Positions 1 through 11,259 of a DNA stretch of 64,000 bases are shown piece by piece; positions within the stretch are counted from its first letter, which is position 1, and the number at the start of each line of letters is the position of its first letter. The position numbers and the translations under genes are program-made. Source of the stretch: Jaltomata sinuosa (taxonomy: Eukaryota; Streptophyta; Magnoliopsida; Solanales; Solanaceae); contig QJPP01000457.1 in NCBI GenBank assembly GCA_003996215.1, positions 124,001-188,000 on the forward strand. Reading direction: 5' to 3'. A model generated the notes under the pieces. That model had not been told where the DNA came from and searched no databases. It worked only from the letters and a program-made list of their open reading frames with translations.

Positions 1-345
1 ACACACCTTCCCACTCTAGCCTATCCTTACCCGAAATCTCTAGAGCCACAGTCTCTGTGTTACAATTTAACACAGCATGATGGGGGGATAACCAGGTCAT
101 GCCCAAGATAATATCAAAATTAACAATATCCAGGATTACCAAGTCTACCCAAGTGTGCAACCCCACAAACACAACAGAATAGTCACGATAAACATGAGTC
201 ATAACCATAGACTCTCCAACTGGGTTAGAAACATGGATAGGGGAATAAAGGATATCATATGTCAAGTTCAGACCCAACGCAAAACTCACAGACACATAAG
301 ATATGTAGAACCTGGGTCAAATAGTACCGAAGCCATTTTATCACA
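1..345 (-). pseudogene. Ty3/gypsy aspartic protease region (partial)
   Basis: On the minus strand this translates as a retropepsin-like domain. It carries the active-site block VLFDPGSTYSYVS (Asp codon near 319) and, further along, the conserved tail DIILGMTWLSPHHA followed by a run ending GKDRLEWEGV at the window edge. This protease normally cleaves the Gag-Pol polyprotein in the virus-like particle. The active-site triad reads D-P-G rather than D-T/S-G, a variant common in plant gypsy elements. It lies downstream of the gag relic of the same element. Reverse transcriptase, RNase H and integrase would lie to the left, outside the window. I saw no stop codon in the stretch I translated by eye, but the region was not checked base by base. 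Confidence 0.8.
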
Positions 346-599
346 GACAATAATGATATCTGTGATCACCGCATCTGATGCCTTCGCTTCGGTCCTTCCT
401 GGAAATGCATAGCAGTGAGCTCGATCATCAATCCGAGAAACCTCCTTGGCCGGCTACGCTGCACCCCTGTCCACGCCGTCGTTCCCTCTATCTCCTCGGC
501 CGCCCTGAAAGTTACCTCGCCCACCCTGTGGACGACCCCTGGCAAGACCACCTCTACCTGCCGGGACCACAGCCTTAGGCTGCTGCTGAACCTGATTAC

Positions 600-1844
600 C
601 GGTCTACCTGTGAGGGCACTCCCTCTTAAAGTGGCCCAGCGCACCGCAATGACAACAACCACGATCAAGTGCAAGCTTTCTATCAGATGCGTAAGACGCT
701 CTCTGGCCCTTAGGAGCTGAAGACTACTGATTAGCTCCCGGACGACCACCTGTAGCAGCTGACAGAGCTGACTGAATAGGTCGGGTTGAGTATACCTACT
801 GATTGTGACCCCTTAAGTATGAACCACTGTAGTGTCCCTCATTCCGGGACTTCTTGGCTAACACTTTAGCCTGTCTCGCTTTCTTAACTCCCTCTAGTTT
901 CTTTACATAATCTACCACTTCATTGAAGCCCTTCCCTGAAGATGTCATATGCACCGACTTGTAGCTCAATATTCAAACACTTTACAAACAACCAAACTCG
1001 CTTCTCCTCGGAACCCAGTAAGTGTGTAGCAACGCGAGACAAGGAGTGTAACTTAGCCTCGTAAGCAGAGACTGACATGCTACCCTGCTCCAAGTTCAAG
1101 AACTCATCCTTCTTCCGATCCCTCAAAGTACGGGGTACGTACTTCTCTAAAAATAAAGTGTGGAACTATTCCCAAGTCAATGGGGGTAAAACAGGCGACC
1201 GACATTCCACATGAGACCTCCACCACTGCTTAGCATCACCCTGCAACTGAAATGTGACGAACTCAACCCCATACTATCGCACAATGCCCAGTTTGTGCAG
1301 CCTCTCAAAGCAATCCAGTATGAACTCATAATCATCTTCTCTATCAGTACCCTGAAACGTAGGAGGTTTAAGCTTGAGAAACTTGGTCAGCATCTCGTGT
1401 TCGTTTCCTGTCATCACTGGGTCTATCATTGCCTGAAGAAATCATTCGTGCCTGAAGCTGCATCCATCCTAGGCGCCATAGTAACTGTTGGTTGAGTGTC
1501 CAAAGCCTGATTTGCAATGCCTGCGGGTATGGCTCTAGCACCAACCAACCCACTCAAGATGTTCCAAGCCTGCTGAAAGGCTTCTGGTGTCATAGGAGCA
1601 AAGCCTGCACCCCCAGCCGGTGCCGCCTCTGCCTGCGCTTATGCCCCATCATCCTCACCACAACTTCCACATCCTCAACAACCTGATCCTGAGGTTGGGG
1701 AAGAGTTGCCTCACGCTCTTCAGTAGCAGCTTGAGCCCCACCCCTGGCGGGTGTGGCTCTTCCTCGTCCTCTGCCCCTTCCCCTACCCCTACCACAAACC
1801 GCCAGGCCCACTGGTCTCACTCCATTATTCCTTGTATTAACCAT
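600..1844 (-). pseudogene. Ty3/gypsy gag relic (first element)
   Basis: The start is the ATG at 1844, which opens MVNTRNNGVRPVG and is followed by an arginine-glycine run (GRGRGRGRGRGR), a form typical of plant gypsy Gag. Later pieces show the Gag core (PPTFQGTDREDDYEF, then WWRSHVECRSP near 1220) and the stretch EFLNLEQGSMSVSAYEAKLHSL at 1040-1110 is clearly Gag-like. A CCHC zinc knuckle (CCHCGALGHFKREC) lies at about 616-660. The frame is broken by frameshifts and by at least two TAG stops where CAG is expected (near 1275 and 1165). Gag would form the particle and bind RNA through the knuckle. As it stands it is not expressible as one protein. Confidence 0.85.
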
Positions 1845-2022
1845 CTGCAGACAGAAGAGTGAACGAAGTTAGATACCAATTGGATTCAAGTTATAGCACG
1901 AAGGAAGAAAGAAGAGATAGTTTTTACTAAAGTCCCATAGCCTCTCGAAGAAAAGTACGGACGTCTCCACACCATTCCGCAAGACTCTACTAGACTTGTT
2001 TTGGTACGACAAGATCAACGAA

Positions 2023-2040
2023 CCTAGGGCTCTGATACCA
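2023..2040 (-). other. Primer binding site, initiator Met tRNA
   Basis: On the minus strand TGGTATCAGAGCCCTAGG follows the LTR end after a few bases. The first 12 bases match the 3' end complement of plant initiator methionine tRNA, the usual primer of plant gypsy reverse transcription. It fixes the boundary between the LTR at 2045-4327 and the internal region. Confidence 0.85.
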
Positions 2041-2666
2041 TCTTTATCACGACCCAGACCATCATGAGTGGCACCCATCCAAACATCGTATAAGCGAACC
2101 AGTAGAGTTCAACCCTTAGCCTAGACTAACAGCCTAAAACCAGCAAACAGGAAATAAACTAGCAATTCCAATAAGCAAAATTAATTTCATTGAAATAAAA
2201 CTGCAGAAATCCCCCTTAGAATCTGAAAGTCATCGTACCAAAATGCTACCAAATCTAGAGTGCGGGGATGCAACCGCAAAAACAATAATGAAATAGTCTA
2301 AGCCCGAAACAAGTAGGCTACAACTCAAAAGATAGACACCAAGGCATCTTGGTCGAACAACTAACCCTTGATATCTTGAACAGTCAGGCCTACAAGTGAG
2401 GTCGTGCGTCAATTGCTGGAAGATTTCTTGTACTCACAAAAAAAACAAGCAAGTGCAGTATCAGTACACAACCACCATGTACTGGTAGGATCATCAGCCA
2501 ATTTCCAGATAAACATTGTATGAATAGTACAAAAAATTAAGTAAAGGTACAGAAAGACACATAATCCAGTCCACAGATAATCCTAGACTATAAGTCTCCC
2601 CTTAACTTGACCCTACAGGCCATCTTCTTTTATACGAAAATAATGTAAACAACCACCTCTTAAATT

Positions 2667-2690
2667 ATTATATATATATATATATATATT

Positions 2691-2728
<38 letters not shown>
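2667..2728. repeat. AT dinucleotide microsatellite
   Basis: An almost pure run of alternating T and A, interrupted by ATTATTATAAT near its middle, inside the LTR at 2045-4327. Confidence 0.95.
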
Positions 2729-2731
<3 letters not shown>

Positions 2732-2951
2732 GGACCAACCCTGGGATCCCTTCTAACGACACCTAAGTGTTAACCATTCATCCCGGTCTACACCAAGACC
2801 AATTCAACAAAATAAACAGGATTCCCGGCCCTTCAAGGACCATTAGCAGATATCACAACTCAATAACACAACCCGGTCCACTCATGGAACCAATAACAAA
2901 CAACACAATGCAACAATATCAATGCAATATGCAGTAAAGTAAACCCTTGTC

Positions 2952-3093
2952 AGGCGTGGTACCCGAGCCAACCGTTAGTATTCCCGTACCAAGCGTGGTA
3001 CCCAAGCCAACCGTTAGTATATTCATACCAGGCGTGGTACCCGAGCCAACCGTTAGTATATTTTCGTACCAGGCGTGGTACCCGAGCCAACCG
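2952..3093. repeat. 39-bp tandem repeat, four copies, in LTR
   Basis: Four units start at 2952, 2991, 3030 and 3071. Each opens with AGGCGTGGTACCCGAGCC (one A/G change in unit 2) and continues AACCGTTAGTAT. The last is shorter and diverges after AACCG. Each carries GTGGTACC, close to a KpnI-type palindrome. Repeats of this kind in LTR U3 regions are often promoter or enhancer modules, but nothing here shows that directly. Confidence 0.9.
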
Positions 3094-3827
3094 AATGTCA
3101 ACAATCCATAGTCACAACAATGAACAATCAACTTGTAAAACCAATAAGCAAAATACACAGTTCAATTTACCAGACTGATAACAGGACTATTAGACATTCT
3201 TAATCATCCCCTAAGCAATGTATCTCATACAGTTACTTAGATAAGAGTACACAAAACACACAAAGCATACAGGAACCAAACCATCACCTACCTCAAAATG
3301 ATCCAAGCTCTACTCAACCGGAGCTTTCCCATTTTCCGAAGTTCTTGCCGGTTCTTAGTCTAAAACAATACACATTAACAAAGAATTAATCTTTACGGCC
3401 TACAATTTACCCAAATTACGCAAAATCCTAAACCCCAAGCCACCCATGATCATTTCACCCTCTTCCCGAGCTTTCCCACCGTTAATTCACCTAGTTCTAC
3501 CATTTTTTATGGATAAAATTAGGAAATTAAGGTCACATGATCATAAAACAGTAATTTAACAATACCCAAGAACTTCCACCCCTAAAATCCCCTTTTTTCC
3601 CCGGATTCTATCATCCCTAATTCATTCCAAACCTCTCCCCAAGTCCACCCCTAGCAATTCTATCACATAGGAAAAGTAATACGGAGTTCGGAGAGTAAAA
3701 GTCTTACCTTAGGGAAGAAATGTGATGAAGAATGGGGGAGAAACGCCTGAAATCGCCCTAGTTCTTTTCCCAAATGACTTGCAGAAAACTGAACTATTTT
3801 GGGAAAGTTTCTGCATTAAATCCCGTC

Positions 3828-3974
3828 GCGCTCTGCTATAGCGATAGGCTGCTGCTATAGCGGTACCGCCATAGCGGAGTCAACCGCTATGGCGGAGGTT
3901 GACTACCTTGACTTACGTTATAGCGGGATTTTCTTCCGCTATAGCGGAGGTCGCTATGGCGGAGCCGTGGCGCT
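3828..3974. repeat. Cluster of GCTATAGCGG-type palindromes
   Basis: Within about 150 bp there are repeated variants of the self-complementary word CCGCTATAGCGG (CTGCTATAGCG, CCGCCATAGCGG, CCGCTATGGCGG, GTTATAGCGGG, CCGCTATAGCGG, GCTATGGCGG). They lie near the upstream end of the LTR. CpG-rich palindromes stand out against the AT-rich neighbourhood. Confidence 0.85.
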
Positions 3975-4490
3975 CGTCACGGACAGAATGTAGAGAATTC
4001 TCCAAAATTGGTCTATTTTACAACACACTTGCTTCCCCCGATGATCCGAAACAACCCCTTCACGTCAATCTTGATTCCGAGAGTTCTACTTACCCAAATT
4101 TGATTCCAAAAAGTCCCCCGAACTCCTTTATGTCTTGGCTACATGGAAAACTAGTTCAAATCAAGACATCTCACCCAATATTTACCCAGATTTTCCTAGA
4201 CTATACCTCACTCCAAATTCGACCGAGGCGAGCCTAGCCCAGAATTTCAAACTCTCAAACCCGGAGTTTTCTAACCCTAAAACTTGGCACGAGTGGATTA
4301 CCTGTAACGACGGACCCGATCATTACAGAATTCTATTTTGACTAACTACCTGACAATCACAAATGACCAAATTACCCTTATGATACCTTTTATCATTTGA
4401 CATGATTATTACTACTATAAAATTGAGTATATATTTTTCAGTAAGATAACATCATTCTCATTAAATCTTTTTCTTTTATGTCGTTCAGTC

Positions 4491-4774
4491 GAGGCGGAGC
4501 CAGAATTTAAAGTTTGTGGGTTCAATTTTATTTTTTTCTAAACAAAAATAGAAAAAATCTAGATAAAAGTTGAAAAATATACTAAATGTGGCCACTGGGT
4601 TTCGAGAACCCATAATAACAGGGGTTGTGGACTCTGCAGGAGGCGCGCGTGCCACTGGGCTACCCGCTTTTCTTGTGATATGGGTTCGCACACAACAAAT
4701 TTATATATATCTTTCTTGATTTTTTTAGTATAAATATAAGGTCTAAAAAAAGCTACTGAGTTCACCCGAATTCC
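4491..4774 (-). repeat. Dispersed repeat with tRNA-like box A
   Basis: The block runs from GAGGCGGAGCCAG to GAGTTCACCCGAATTC, ends that I recall from a dispersed repeat frequent in solanaceous DNA. On the minus strand it contains TAGCCCAGTGG, a perfect fit to the pol III box A pattern TRGCNNAGYGG, and about 60 bases later GGTTCTCGAAACC, a box B-like word with an insertion. This suggests a tRNA-derived SINE or a composite containing one. No target-site duplication was found. Confidence 0.45.
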
Positions 4775-4920
4775 TATAACACTGTACTAGATGAAATATA
4801 AAGTTACCAGAAGGGGTAAAATAAATTAACCCTGGTACATGCATGCTGAAAAGGCAGGACATGTGATATAAAAGCTTTAGAAATGATAATGGCGTGACTT
4901 CTGTTTAAAAGTTATTATTA

Positions 4921-5154
4921 CTCCATCCATTTTTACTTATCCGTTATTAACTTGTCACACATCTTAAGTAATGAGAATAATTTACTATATCACCCTTAAA
5001 TTTAATGCTTTAAAATATGCAATAATGAATCGTAATTAATAGCAAAGGTAAAAAGAATACAAAATGGTAAATTATTCATTAATTTTTTAAACTGAACAAG
5101 TAGTATTGAACATCTATTTTTAGTATACTGAACAAATAAAGATAAGCGGAGAAG
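4921..5154. mobile_element. Stowaway-like MITE
   Basis: A 234-bp AT-rich element starts CTCCATCCATTTTTACTTATCC and ends GATAAGCGGAGAAG, whose complement (CTTCTCCGCTTATC) is an imperfect inverted repeat of the start. It is flanked by TA on both sides (4919-4920 and 5155-5156), the target duplication of Tc1/mariner MITEs. It has no coding capacity. Confidence 0.65.
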
Positions 5155-5444
5155 TATTATAATAATGAGAGGGGCAGTGTTTATGTCTTTAGGAATAATT
5201 ATGTATATTTCTTTAATTAATTAATGATGTCTCAAGTGAATATCATAGGAAGAATTAATTATCACTCTACGTTGATGCAAATGAAAGTTATGATAGGTAT
5301 GTTCTACCAAAACTGTTTAAAAGCGGAAGAGAACTTAGTATTACTTTTGCTTCTTTAGTTAGTGAAGAATAAATACATTGAATGTTTGTACTTGAAGAAT
5401 TAAAAAAGTACTCCTTCCATTTTATATTAACTGATCTCTATCGA

Positions 5445-6251
5445 TAGGACCGACTCAACAAGATTGGGAGCCTAAAGCGAAATTTTATAGAGAGGCTTTA
5501 ACCTTTTTTTTCTAGTTAACATATCTAAATTGAATAGCAATAACAACTATAATATACCTAGTGTAATCCTACAAGTGGGGTCTGAAGAGGGTAGAATGTA
5601 CGCAGATCTTATGAAGTAAGAATGTAAACAATGCAAATTTTCAATGAGAAAATATAATATAAAATTAGAATAATAAAACATGGCTCAAGAATTTGAGAAG
5701 TTGATATAATGATATCATAATAGTGTTGCGCTGAATTTGATAAGGTGACATAATGATATCAAATTGTATTGCGTTGCTTCAATATAGTAAATAATGATAA
5801 CTTGTTGCAATGCTTGAAATTTTAAGGAAGACACCAAAAAGCAAATTTTAATCTTTTGTAAAAGACAATAATAAGTTTTGCAGAATACAGAAGGTTTGAG
5901 ACTTCAGAATGTTCAATAATAAGAAAATAAAAATAGTGAAAGGGGAAATAAAAAAAATATATATAAAAATAATAGTATGGGTTCATGTTAGTTAGGATAT
6001 AAAGGAGGCAACAAAATAGGTAGCCATGTAACAAATAATACTACAATCACCTAAAAAAAATATTTCATTTCTCAATTATTACAGTGATCCTCACATTAAA
6101 AGGTAAAAAGTTATAATTATGTTTTTTACCAAAAAAAATATTTTCAAATTTAATAGTATATGAAATTTTTTAAACAATATATATAATAGAATACATCTTT
6201 AAAAAAAATGGGGTCCCAGCGGTTGCTTTAGTTGCCTTCGAGCCGGCCCTG
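5445..6251. mobile_element. hAT-like nonautonomous element, copy 1
   Basis: This 807-bp element is nearly identical along its length to the one at 30387-31217. It starts TAGGACCGACTC and ends GCCGGCCCTG, a worn form of the CAGGGCCGACTC inverted termini seen in copy 2. The flanks TCTATCGA (5437-5444) and TGTATCGA (6252-6259) form a 7-of-8 match to an 8-bp target duplication, as expected of hAT elements. There is no transposase frame, so it would have depended on an enzyme supplied elsewhere. Confidence 0.8.
5536..5612 (-). repeat. LINE/SINE 3'-tail sequence inside hAT copy 1
   Basis: The stretch AGCAATAACAACTATAATAT, then CCTAGTGTAATCC, ACAAGTGGGGTCTGAAGAGG and GTAGAATGTACGCAGATCTT is the reverse complement, with substitutions, of the RTE LINE 3' end at 61140-61218. 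The same segment is present in hAT copy 2 at about 30474-30552, so it was part of the hAT element before the two copies separated. Confidence 0.75.
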
Positions 6252-6433
6252 TGTATCGACTCGGTATACTTCTTAAGAAAGTTTTAACTAGATATGTATT
6301 TTATTAAATTAATTTTATTAATGATGTTTTAAAATTCTAACTTTAATTAATACTATTTTATGTAGTTATTTAATATTAAGAGAAAGTAATAAATCCTCTT
6401 AATTTGTTAAAATGGACAAGTAAAATAGGAAAA

Positions 6434-7571
6434 AGGGTCAAAAATATCCCTCTACTTTTATTTAATGGTTAAGTTTATCCTTAATTATAATATAGGGTCA
6501 AATACACCCATGCAATTAAGAAACTTAATAAAAATGCTCCTCTTTTAACAATTGTCCATCATGGCCTTTTAAAATTTGATGTGCCTTAATATTTGGGTGA
6601 GGTGGATGTCACATGGCTTGCCATCTCACTGTCAATTTTTTTTTCTCTTTATCCATTTACAAAATCTCTAATCCAAAAATAAATTCACTTTTTCTCCTTT
6701 ATTTCTCTCCTCAAATCTCAAAAACCCTATTTCTATTATCTCCTCTTCTCGACACGATAAATTAATGTTGCACTTGCCGATTATATAAGCTTTGTAAGTT
6801 CATCTTTTCATTCCTATAATACTTACCATCTAATGTTCATCATCAATTAAATACCCCTTCCCCCCACACTCCCCGCGGTTTAATTTGATTGATTAAGCTA
6901 GAGTGGAAAGCTTCTGTCTTTTTTTCTTTTCCTCTTTTTGGAGATTAATTTCACGGATCTTCTTCCAACTAATCCTCTATATATAAAACTAAAATTGTCA
7001 AAAAGAAGTTTCAGTGTTATCAAGAACAATAACAATTAACTAAAACAAGCATTATAGAGACCAAAAAAATAAAAATTCTTTAATTAGGTAAATTATTTTT
7101 TTGTTTTGTATCCCTTTCTTTAGGTCGGAACCCATGGGCGCTGAGGTGCATGTTTTAGCTACTTATTGCTTGCACTCAAAGTTTTACTTAAGTAAGGCAA
7201 AGTACTTATTTTTGGAGACAAATCAACATTTCAAAAGACATTAAAATACCACAGATATGTGGAGAAGAGGAGATAATGGAAATGGGGTTTTTGAGATTTG
7301 AGGAGAAAGAAAACAAAAAGAAATTGAATTTATTTTTGGATTAAGAATTTTGTAAATGGATAAAGAGAAAAGAAAAATCATAAAAATAAAAATAAAAAAA
7401 TGACAGTGAGGTGGCAAGCCATGTGACATCCACCTCACCCAAATGTTAGGCCACGTCAGATTTTAAAAGGTCATGGTGGATAACCGTTAAAAAGAGGAGA
7501 ATTTTTGTTAATTTTCTTAACGATAGAGGTATATTTGACCCTATAGTATAACTAGAGGTAAATTTAACCCT
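6434..7571. mobile_element. Foldback element with long inverted arms
   Basis: The left arm (6434-6752) and right arm (7257-7571) are inverted copies over about 315 bp. Matching landmarks are AGGGTCAAATACACCC against the complement of TATTTGACCCTATAG, GAGGTGGATGTCACATGGCTTGCC against GGCAAGCCATGTGACATCCACCTC, and TCAAATCTCAAAAACCC against GGGTTTTTGAGATTTGA. The 504-bp middle has no coding frame. Long terminal inverted repeats suggest a nonautonomous Mutator-like or foldback transposon. A 9-bp target duplication was sought at both ends and not found, so the exact ends are uncertain. Confidence 0.7.
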
Positions 7572-8289
7572 ATCAAGATATAAATTTCAAGATATAAATT
7601 TTGGTAGAGATAAAAACTATTGAATAGTTTTGTAATGACCCTTCCGGTCCTTTACGTGTTTTCGCCTTTCTTGTACCGTTAGAGCTTGCCTGTAGCGGTC
7701 CCAAGTCATTTATAGTTTGCTGGGACCGGTAGTTCGGTGCCTGATCCGTTTGTTTGGTCTTTTGTCCATTCCTTGTTTTAGAGCTTTTAACTTTAGAAAT
7801 CGTTGACTTCAGTCAACATTCTTGGTGAATGTGCTCAGAATCAAATTCCGACCATTCTGTTAGCTCCAGAGCATGGACTTTGGTCTAGTAGGACCTTTTA
7901 TTGGGATCCGAGAGCTTTTCAGCTATGGAATTCTATCCCGTTCTGTGTTTTTAGGCCAGTTGAGCTTGCTTGGTTGACTTTGGTCAACATTTGGAGAAGA
8001 TGGCCTCGGATGGAAATTCTGTCAATGTTTTTAGCTCCGTAACATCGAGTTTAGGCTAGAGGAACCATTGGTTTGGGTCCCGAGGCTTCCATACTTGATT
8101 TCAGCCATTGGGTTCCGTTTTGGAAATTGTTGGCCTAAAGGTTGATTTTTGGGTATGGTGCCCATTTTTTGTTAAATCGACCTCCGATGGGATTTTTGTC
8201 AATTCCATTGGATCCGTAACGCCGTTTCTAGTTGAATAGATCGAGTCATTTTTGCTTGCGGGACCCCGGATGCGTTCCTGGGGACCCAA

Positions 8290-8512
8290 AAAGCCAAATC
8301 CATGCCATGGCATGTTGCTGCAGCTAGTGGATGCTGGTATGGCGCCGTAGCGCCAGGGCCAGTGCCCCTGCGCTGCCACCCGCCTTAGCATTCCAGTGCC
8401 ATAGCGCCTGGCTAGCGTTGCAGCGCCTGTGCGCCTGACTGGGCGTCGTGGCACCAGGGCGCCTGCGCCTGGCCTGGCCGCACCTGCCCCTAGGCTGGCA
8501 GCTTATAAGCTG
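8290..8512 (+). promoter_or_regulatory. GC-rich island and palindromic TATA word, 5' LTR of A
   Basis: About 200 bp rich in GCGCC and GCCTG words stands out from the AT-rich surroundings and runs straight into CAGCTTATAAGCTG (8499-8512), a perfect 14-base palindrome containing TTATAA. A pyrimidine-rich stretch follows. The position about a quarter of the way into the LTR suggests the core promoter at the U3/R junction. The equivalent block occurs in all four A/B LTRs. Promoter function is inferred. Confidence 0.5.
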
Positions 8513-9539
8513 CCCAACTGGTTTTATCTCCCTTATTTCTCTTAAACTCAAATACGTATTTCTCCATTTTCAAGTTACCAAGACCTCCTATATAACTCTT
8601 GTTCATTCCCAATTCTTGGAGGAACAATTTCTACTGTTCCGGGCACTTTCTTGGCCTTCGAAATTGGGTAAGTCCCTTGTTAATTTTCCCTTTTTCCCCA
8701 TTGATTTTCCTTCGATAATTTCTTGGCTAGTAGGATGGTTTAGCCTCCCTTTGTTGTCTGATTCTGCTCACCTTTTGGGCATGTGCGTCGGGAATTGTGG
8801 GGAACACGTGGGTGTTTTTTGTTTCCAATTTTGGGTTGTGGGGCCCACAGGCCCGTTTGTGACCCAGATTTCAACCCGGTTATATTTATAGCATTATGGG
8901 TATCGTTGGTTTCGTTTTAATGCCTAGATTACTATTTGGATATTGGTTTTGCGAATTGGAGCTTCCCGGAGCAGTTCAAGCGAGGACAACACCATCCCCG
9001 CAGCTATTCATCGAACGACAAGTAGGTTATGGTTTCCCCTACCTAGACTCTGCGTATATAGGCTATAACTGCATTAATTAACATTCTTGGGTGGGTTGTT
9101 ATAGGTCGGTACCCCAGACTTTATCCGCCTTATTCGTCCGTTTATTTCCTGCGCTGTTTGTAGTGTTCGCGTAGTATGGTATATTATTCTTACGGTCCTG
9201 TGCGGCTTTGTATTGACTCTGGAACATAGATGGTGGGTTATTTGGGGATTGTTCATGAGTACCGGACATAGAGATTATTCTTTTAGGCTGGTTATGTCTG
9301 TTGAGTAGCTGTTGGGCCTGTGAAGGGCTGATAGGAGTTGTTGTGAGACGTTGGGCAAATTTTATATTTTTGTGCGAGCATATAATCCATGAAAAAGGTT
9401 TTCCCCTGCATGTTTTACTACAGTTTTCGCTGCGAGCCACTACAGACGGGTTTCCTAAACTTGCATGACCCCGGGGGCCTATTTTTGGTACGGTAATGAT
9501 AGAAAAAGGGATTTTGAATGATTTTGCACTGATTTTATT

Positions 9540-9790
9540 ACTGGTACTAGTCTCTACTGGGCATAGCACCATACTTGATTTTATTATGGATACTAGTCTC
9601 TGTCTGGCAGAGCACTAGACTTGATTCACTATATTTTAGACCCGACCACACTCCGGGCACCCTTTGAAAGGGTTACTGAGACTTTGATCACTGATTTAGA
9701 CCCAAGTATTACTTCGGGTACCCTTTGAGAGGGTCTTTTGAGATTACTACTACTATTTTAGACCCGGTTCGATTACGGGCATGTACTTTG
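9540..9790 (+). repeat. Short direct repeats in LTR of A
   Basis: Two degenerate units of about 45 bp contain TACTAGTCTCTG and GCAGAGCACTAGACTTGA. Three further units contain TTTAGACCCG followed by CGGGCACCCTTTGAGAGGGT. The same series recurs at 17110-17370 and inverted in both LTRs of B. Confidence 0.75.
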
Positions 9791-11259
9791 AGGTTCTGAT
9801 TCTCTGAGATTTCGTGGTTGTTACTGTATGTGGTCAGAGACCTCTATGGGCCCTGCCGTTCCAGGACCTGGCCAAAGGGACAAGCGTGCCGGAGGAGTGG
9901 TATACGGTGTAGGATGAGGTATAGCGGGCACGACCCACCATGGGTCCTTATGCCGGTGCGCCGGGGGAGGTGCATACAGAGTTACTATTATTGGTTCCAT
10001 CATATCATCATCATGCATATTTCACTTGGACTCCACCCTTGTTTTCTATGTGTTCAATGTACACTCCGGTTGTATGGGTGGCTGGAGGGTTTGTTTTCAC
10101 TTGATTGCATTCTTCGATTGTATGGGTAGCCGTTGGGACTGTAGGTAGATTATATTTACTCCTGTCTTTATTTAGAGTTCGTCTTGGCTTTTGGTTATTG
10201 AAGGATTAGTGATGGTTAACCTGTTGAGCCTTTGGTTGAGGATTTTATGATTATTGAGAGGGCTAAGGAGTCCTATCTTATTGAGGCACTTTTGTGTGGC
10301 CTTCTGAGCAGAGTGTGAGACTTTGGTTCTATCCTTGTCGGGAGTTGAGCGGTATCTCTTGGTTATTGTGGGTTAGTTATTCCATCCTAGGGTTGTACTT
10401 GTGAGGTGAATTCCTGGTTATGCTATCATGTGATTGGATTGGTGTTATGATTTTCTTATACTTGTTGATTCCATTTTGAGTATGTTAGACTACCTTGCAT
10501 CTTTTCCCTTACTTGAGGTTACCGGTATACCGCCATTTTCTCAACTCTCTCTCTCTTTGCTTACTTGTATTATTGTTCAAGGACCCCAGGTGCGTTCTCC
10601 TTTCCTTCACCTGTGATTCTGTGTAATTGTATCATTATGCTAGCATGTTTTACTTGTAGATTTTGGTTGCCTATTCTCTGTGCTAGCTCCTTGTGCTTCC
10701 TTTATTGCTTTAGTGACTGCTTTATTGCTATCTGTTACTTACTATTTTTATATTTTATATGCGCTTAGTCAGCCGATGATACCTACTGAGTACTCGTTGT
10801 TTTGGTGCTCATACTACACTTCTGCACTTTCTGTGCAGATATTAGTTTAGCTTTTGCCGTTGATCGCGTTGGAGACTCATGCCGATTGTGGATATTCGAG
10901 ACTAGGGTGAGTGCCTGATGGTCGGGGCTTGACCGTTTCTCATCTTTTGGCACTGTTACTCCTTGTACTTTCGGAGACAAATTGTATTGTATTTTGTTAC
11001 TTCTAGCACTTGTACTCTATTAGAAGCTTTTGTACTATCGATACTAAGTCTTGGGGTTGGTGTAGCTTCCTTTATGTATATATTCGAGTTTTGCTTTCGC
11101 TTTGCCTACCCTTAAATTCTGCTTCCGCTTATTTCTGCTTTTTGGTGCATTTAGTTAGGTAGTAGCCCATTACTAACCGTTCTGGGCTACGGGAATCGGT
11201 TCGCCTACTGGGGGGATTGTAGGTGCCATCATAACCTAAGAAATTGGGTCATGACAGAT

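Larger units (their letters stand above)
2045..4327 (-). mobile_element. 5' LTR of minus-strand Ty3/gypsy element
   Basis: The LTR begins on the minus strand at 4327 with TGTAATGATCGGG and ends beside the primer binding site with GGGTCGTGATA (TA where CA is usual). Its length is about 2.28 kb. It contains an AT dinucleotide run, a 39-bp tandem repeat and a cluster of GCTATAGCGG palindromes, listed separately. The partner LTR lies outside the window, so neither target-site duplication nor LTR divergence can be read. The only open frames are short and I do not regard them as genes. Confidence 0.8.
5411..6433. mobile_element. Probable second Stowaway-like MITE, interrupted
   Basis: The word CTCCTTCCATTTTATATTAACTGA at 5411 looks like a Stowaway left end. 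Its likely right part (ATGGACAAGTAAAATAGG, ending near 6430) lies beyond the hAT-like element at 5445-6251. Removing the hAT element and one target duplication joins them into about 210 bp of MITE-like sequence. The right terminus runs into the foldback element and is not clean, so this is tentative. Confidence 0.35.
7631..11256 (+). repeat. 5' LTR of element A
   Basis: Bounded by TGTAATGACCCTTCCGG and AAATTGGGTCATGACA. It is homologous throughout to 15235-18851 and, inverted, to the two LTRs of element B. It contains a GC-rich block (8290-8500), a palindromic TATA-like word at 8499-8512, and short internal repeats around 9540-9790. Open frames up to 147 codons occur in it, but B's LTRs do not keep them. 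Confidence 0.92.

Noticed and set aside
366..749. 127-codon minus frame over the zinc knuckle
   Set aside because: It is the wrong frame. The CCHC knuckle and gag likeness are in another minus-strand frame.
4613..4690. A functional tRNA gene on the minus strand
   Set aside because: Box A fits, but box B is interrupted and no cloverleaf can be drawn with a proper acceptor stem. It reads as a SINE-like relic.
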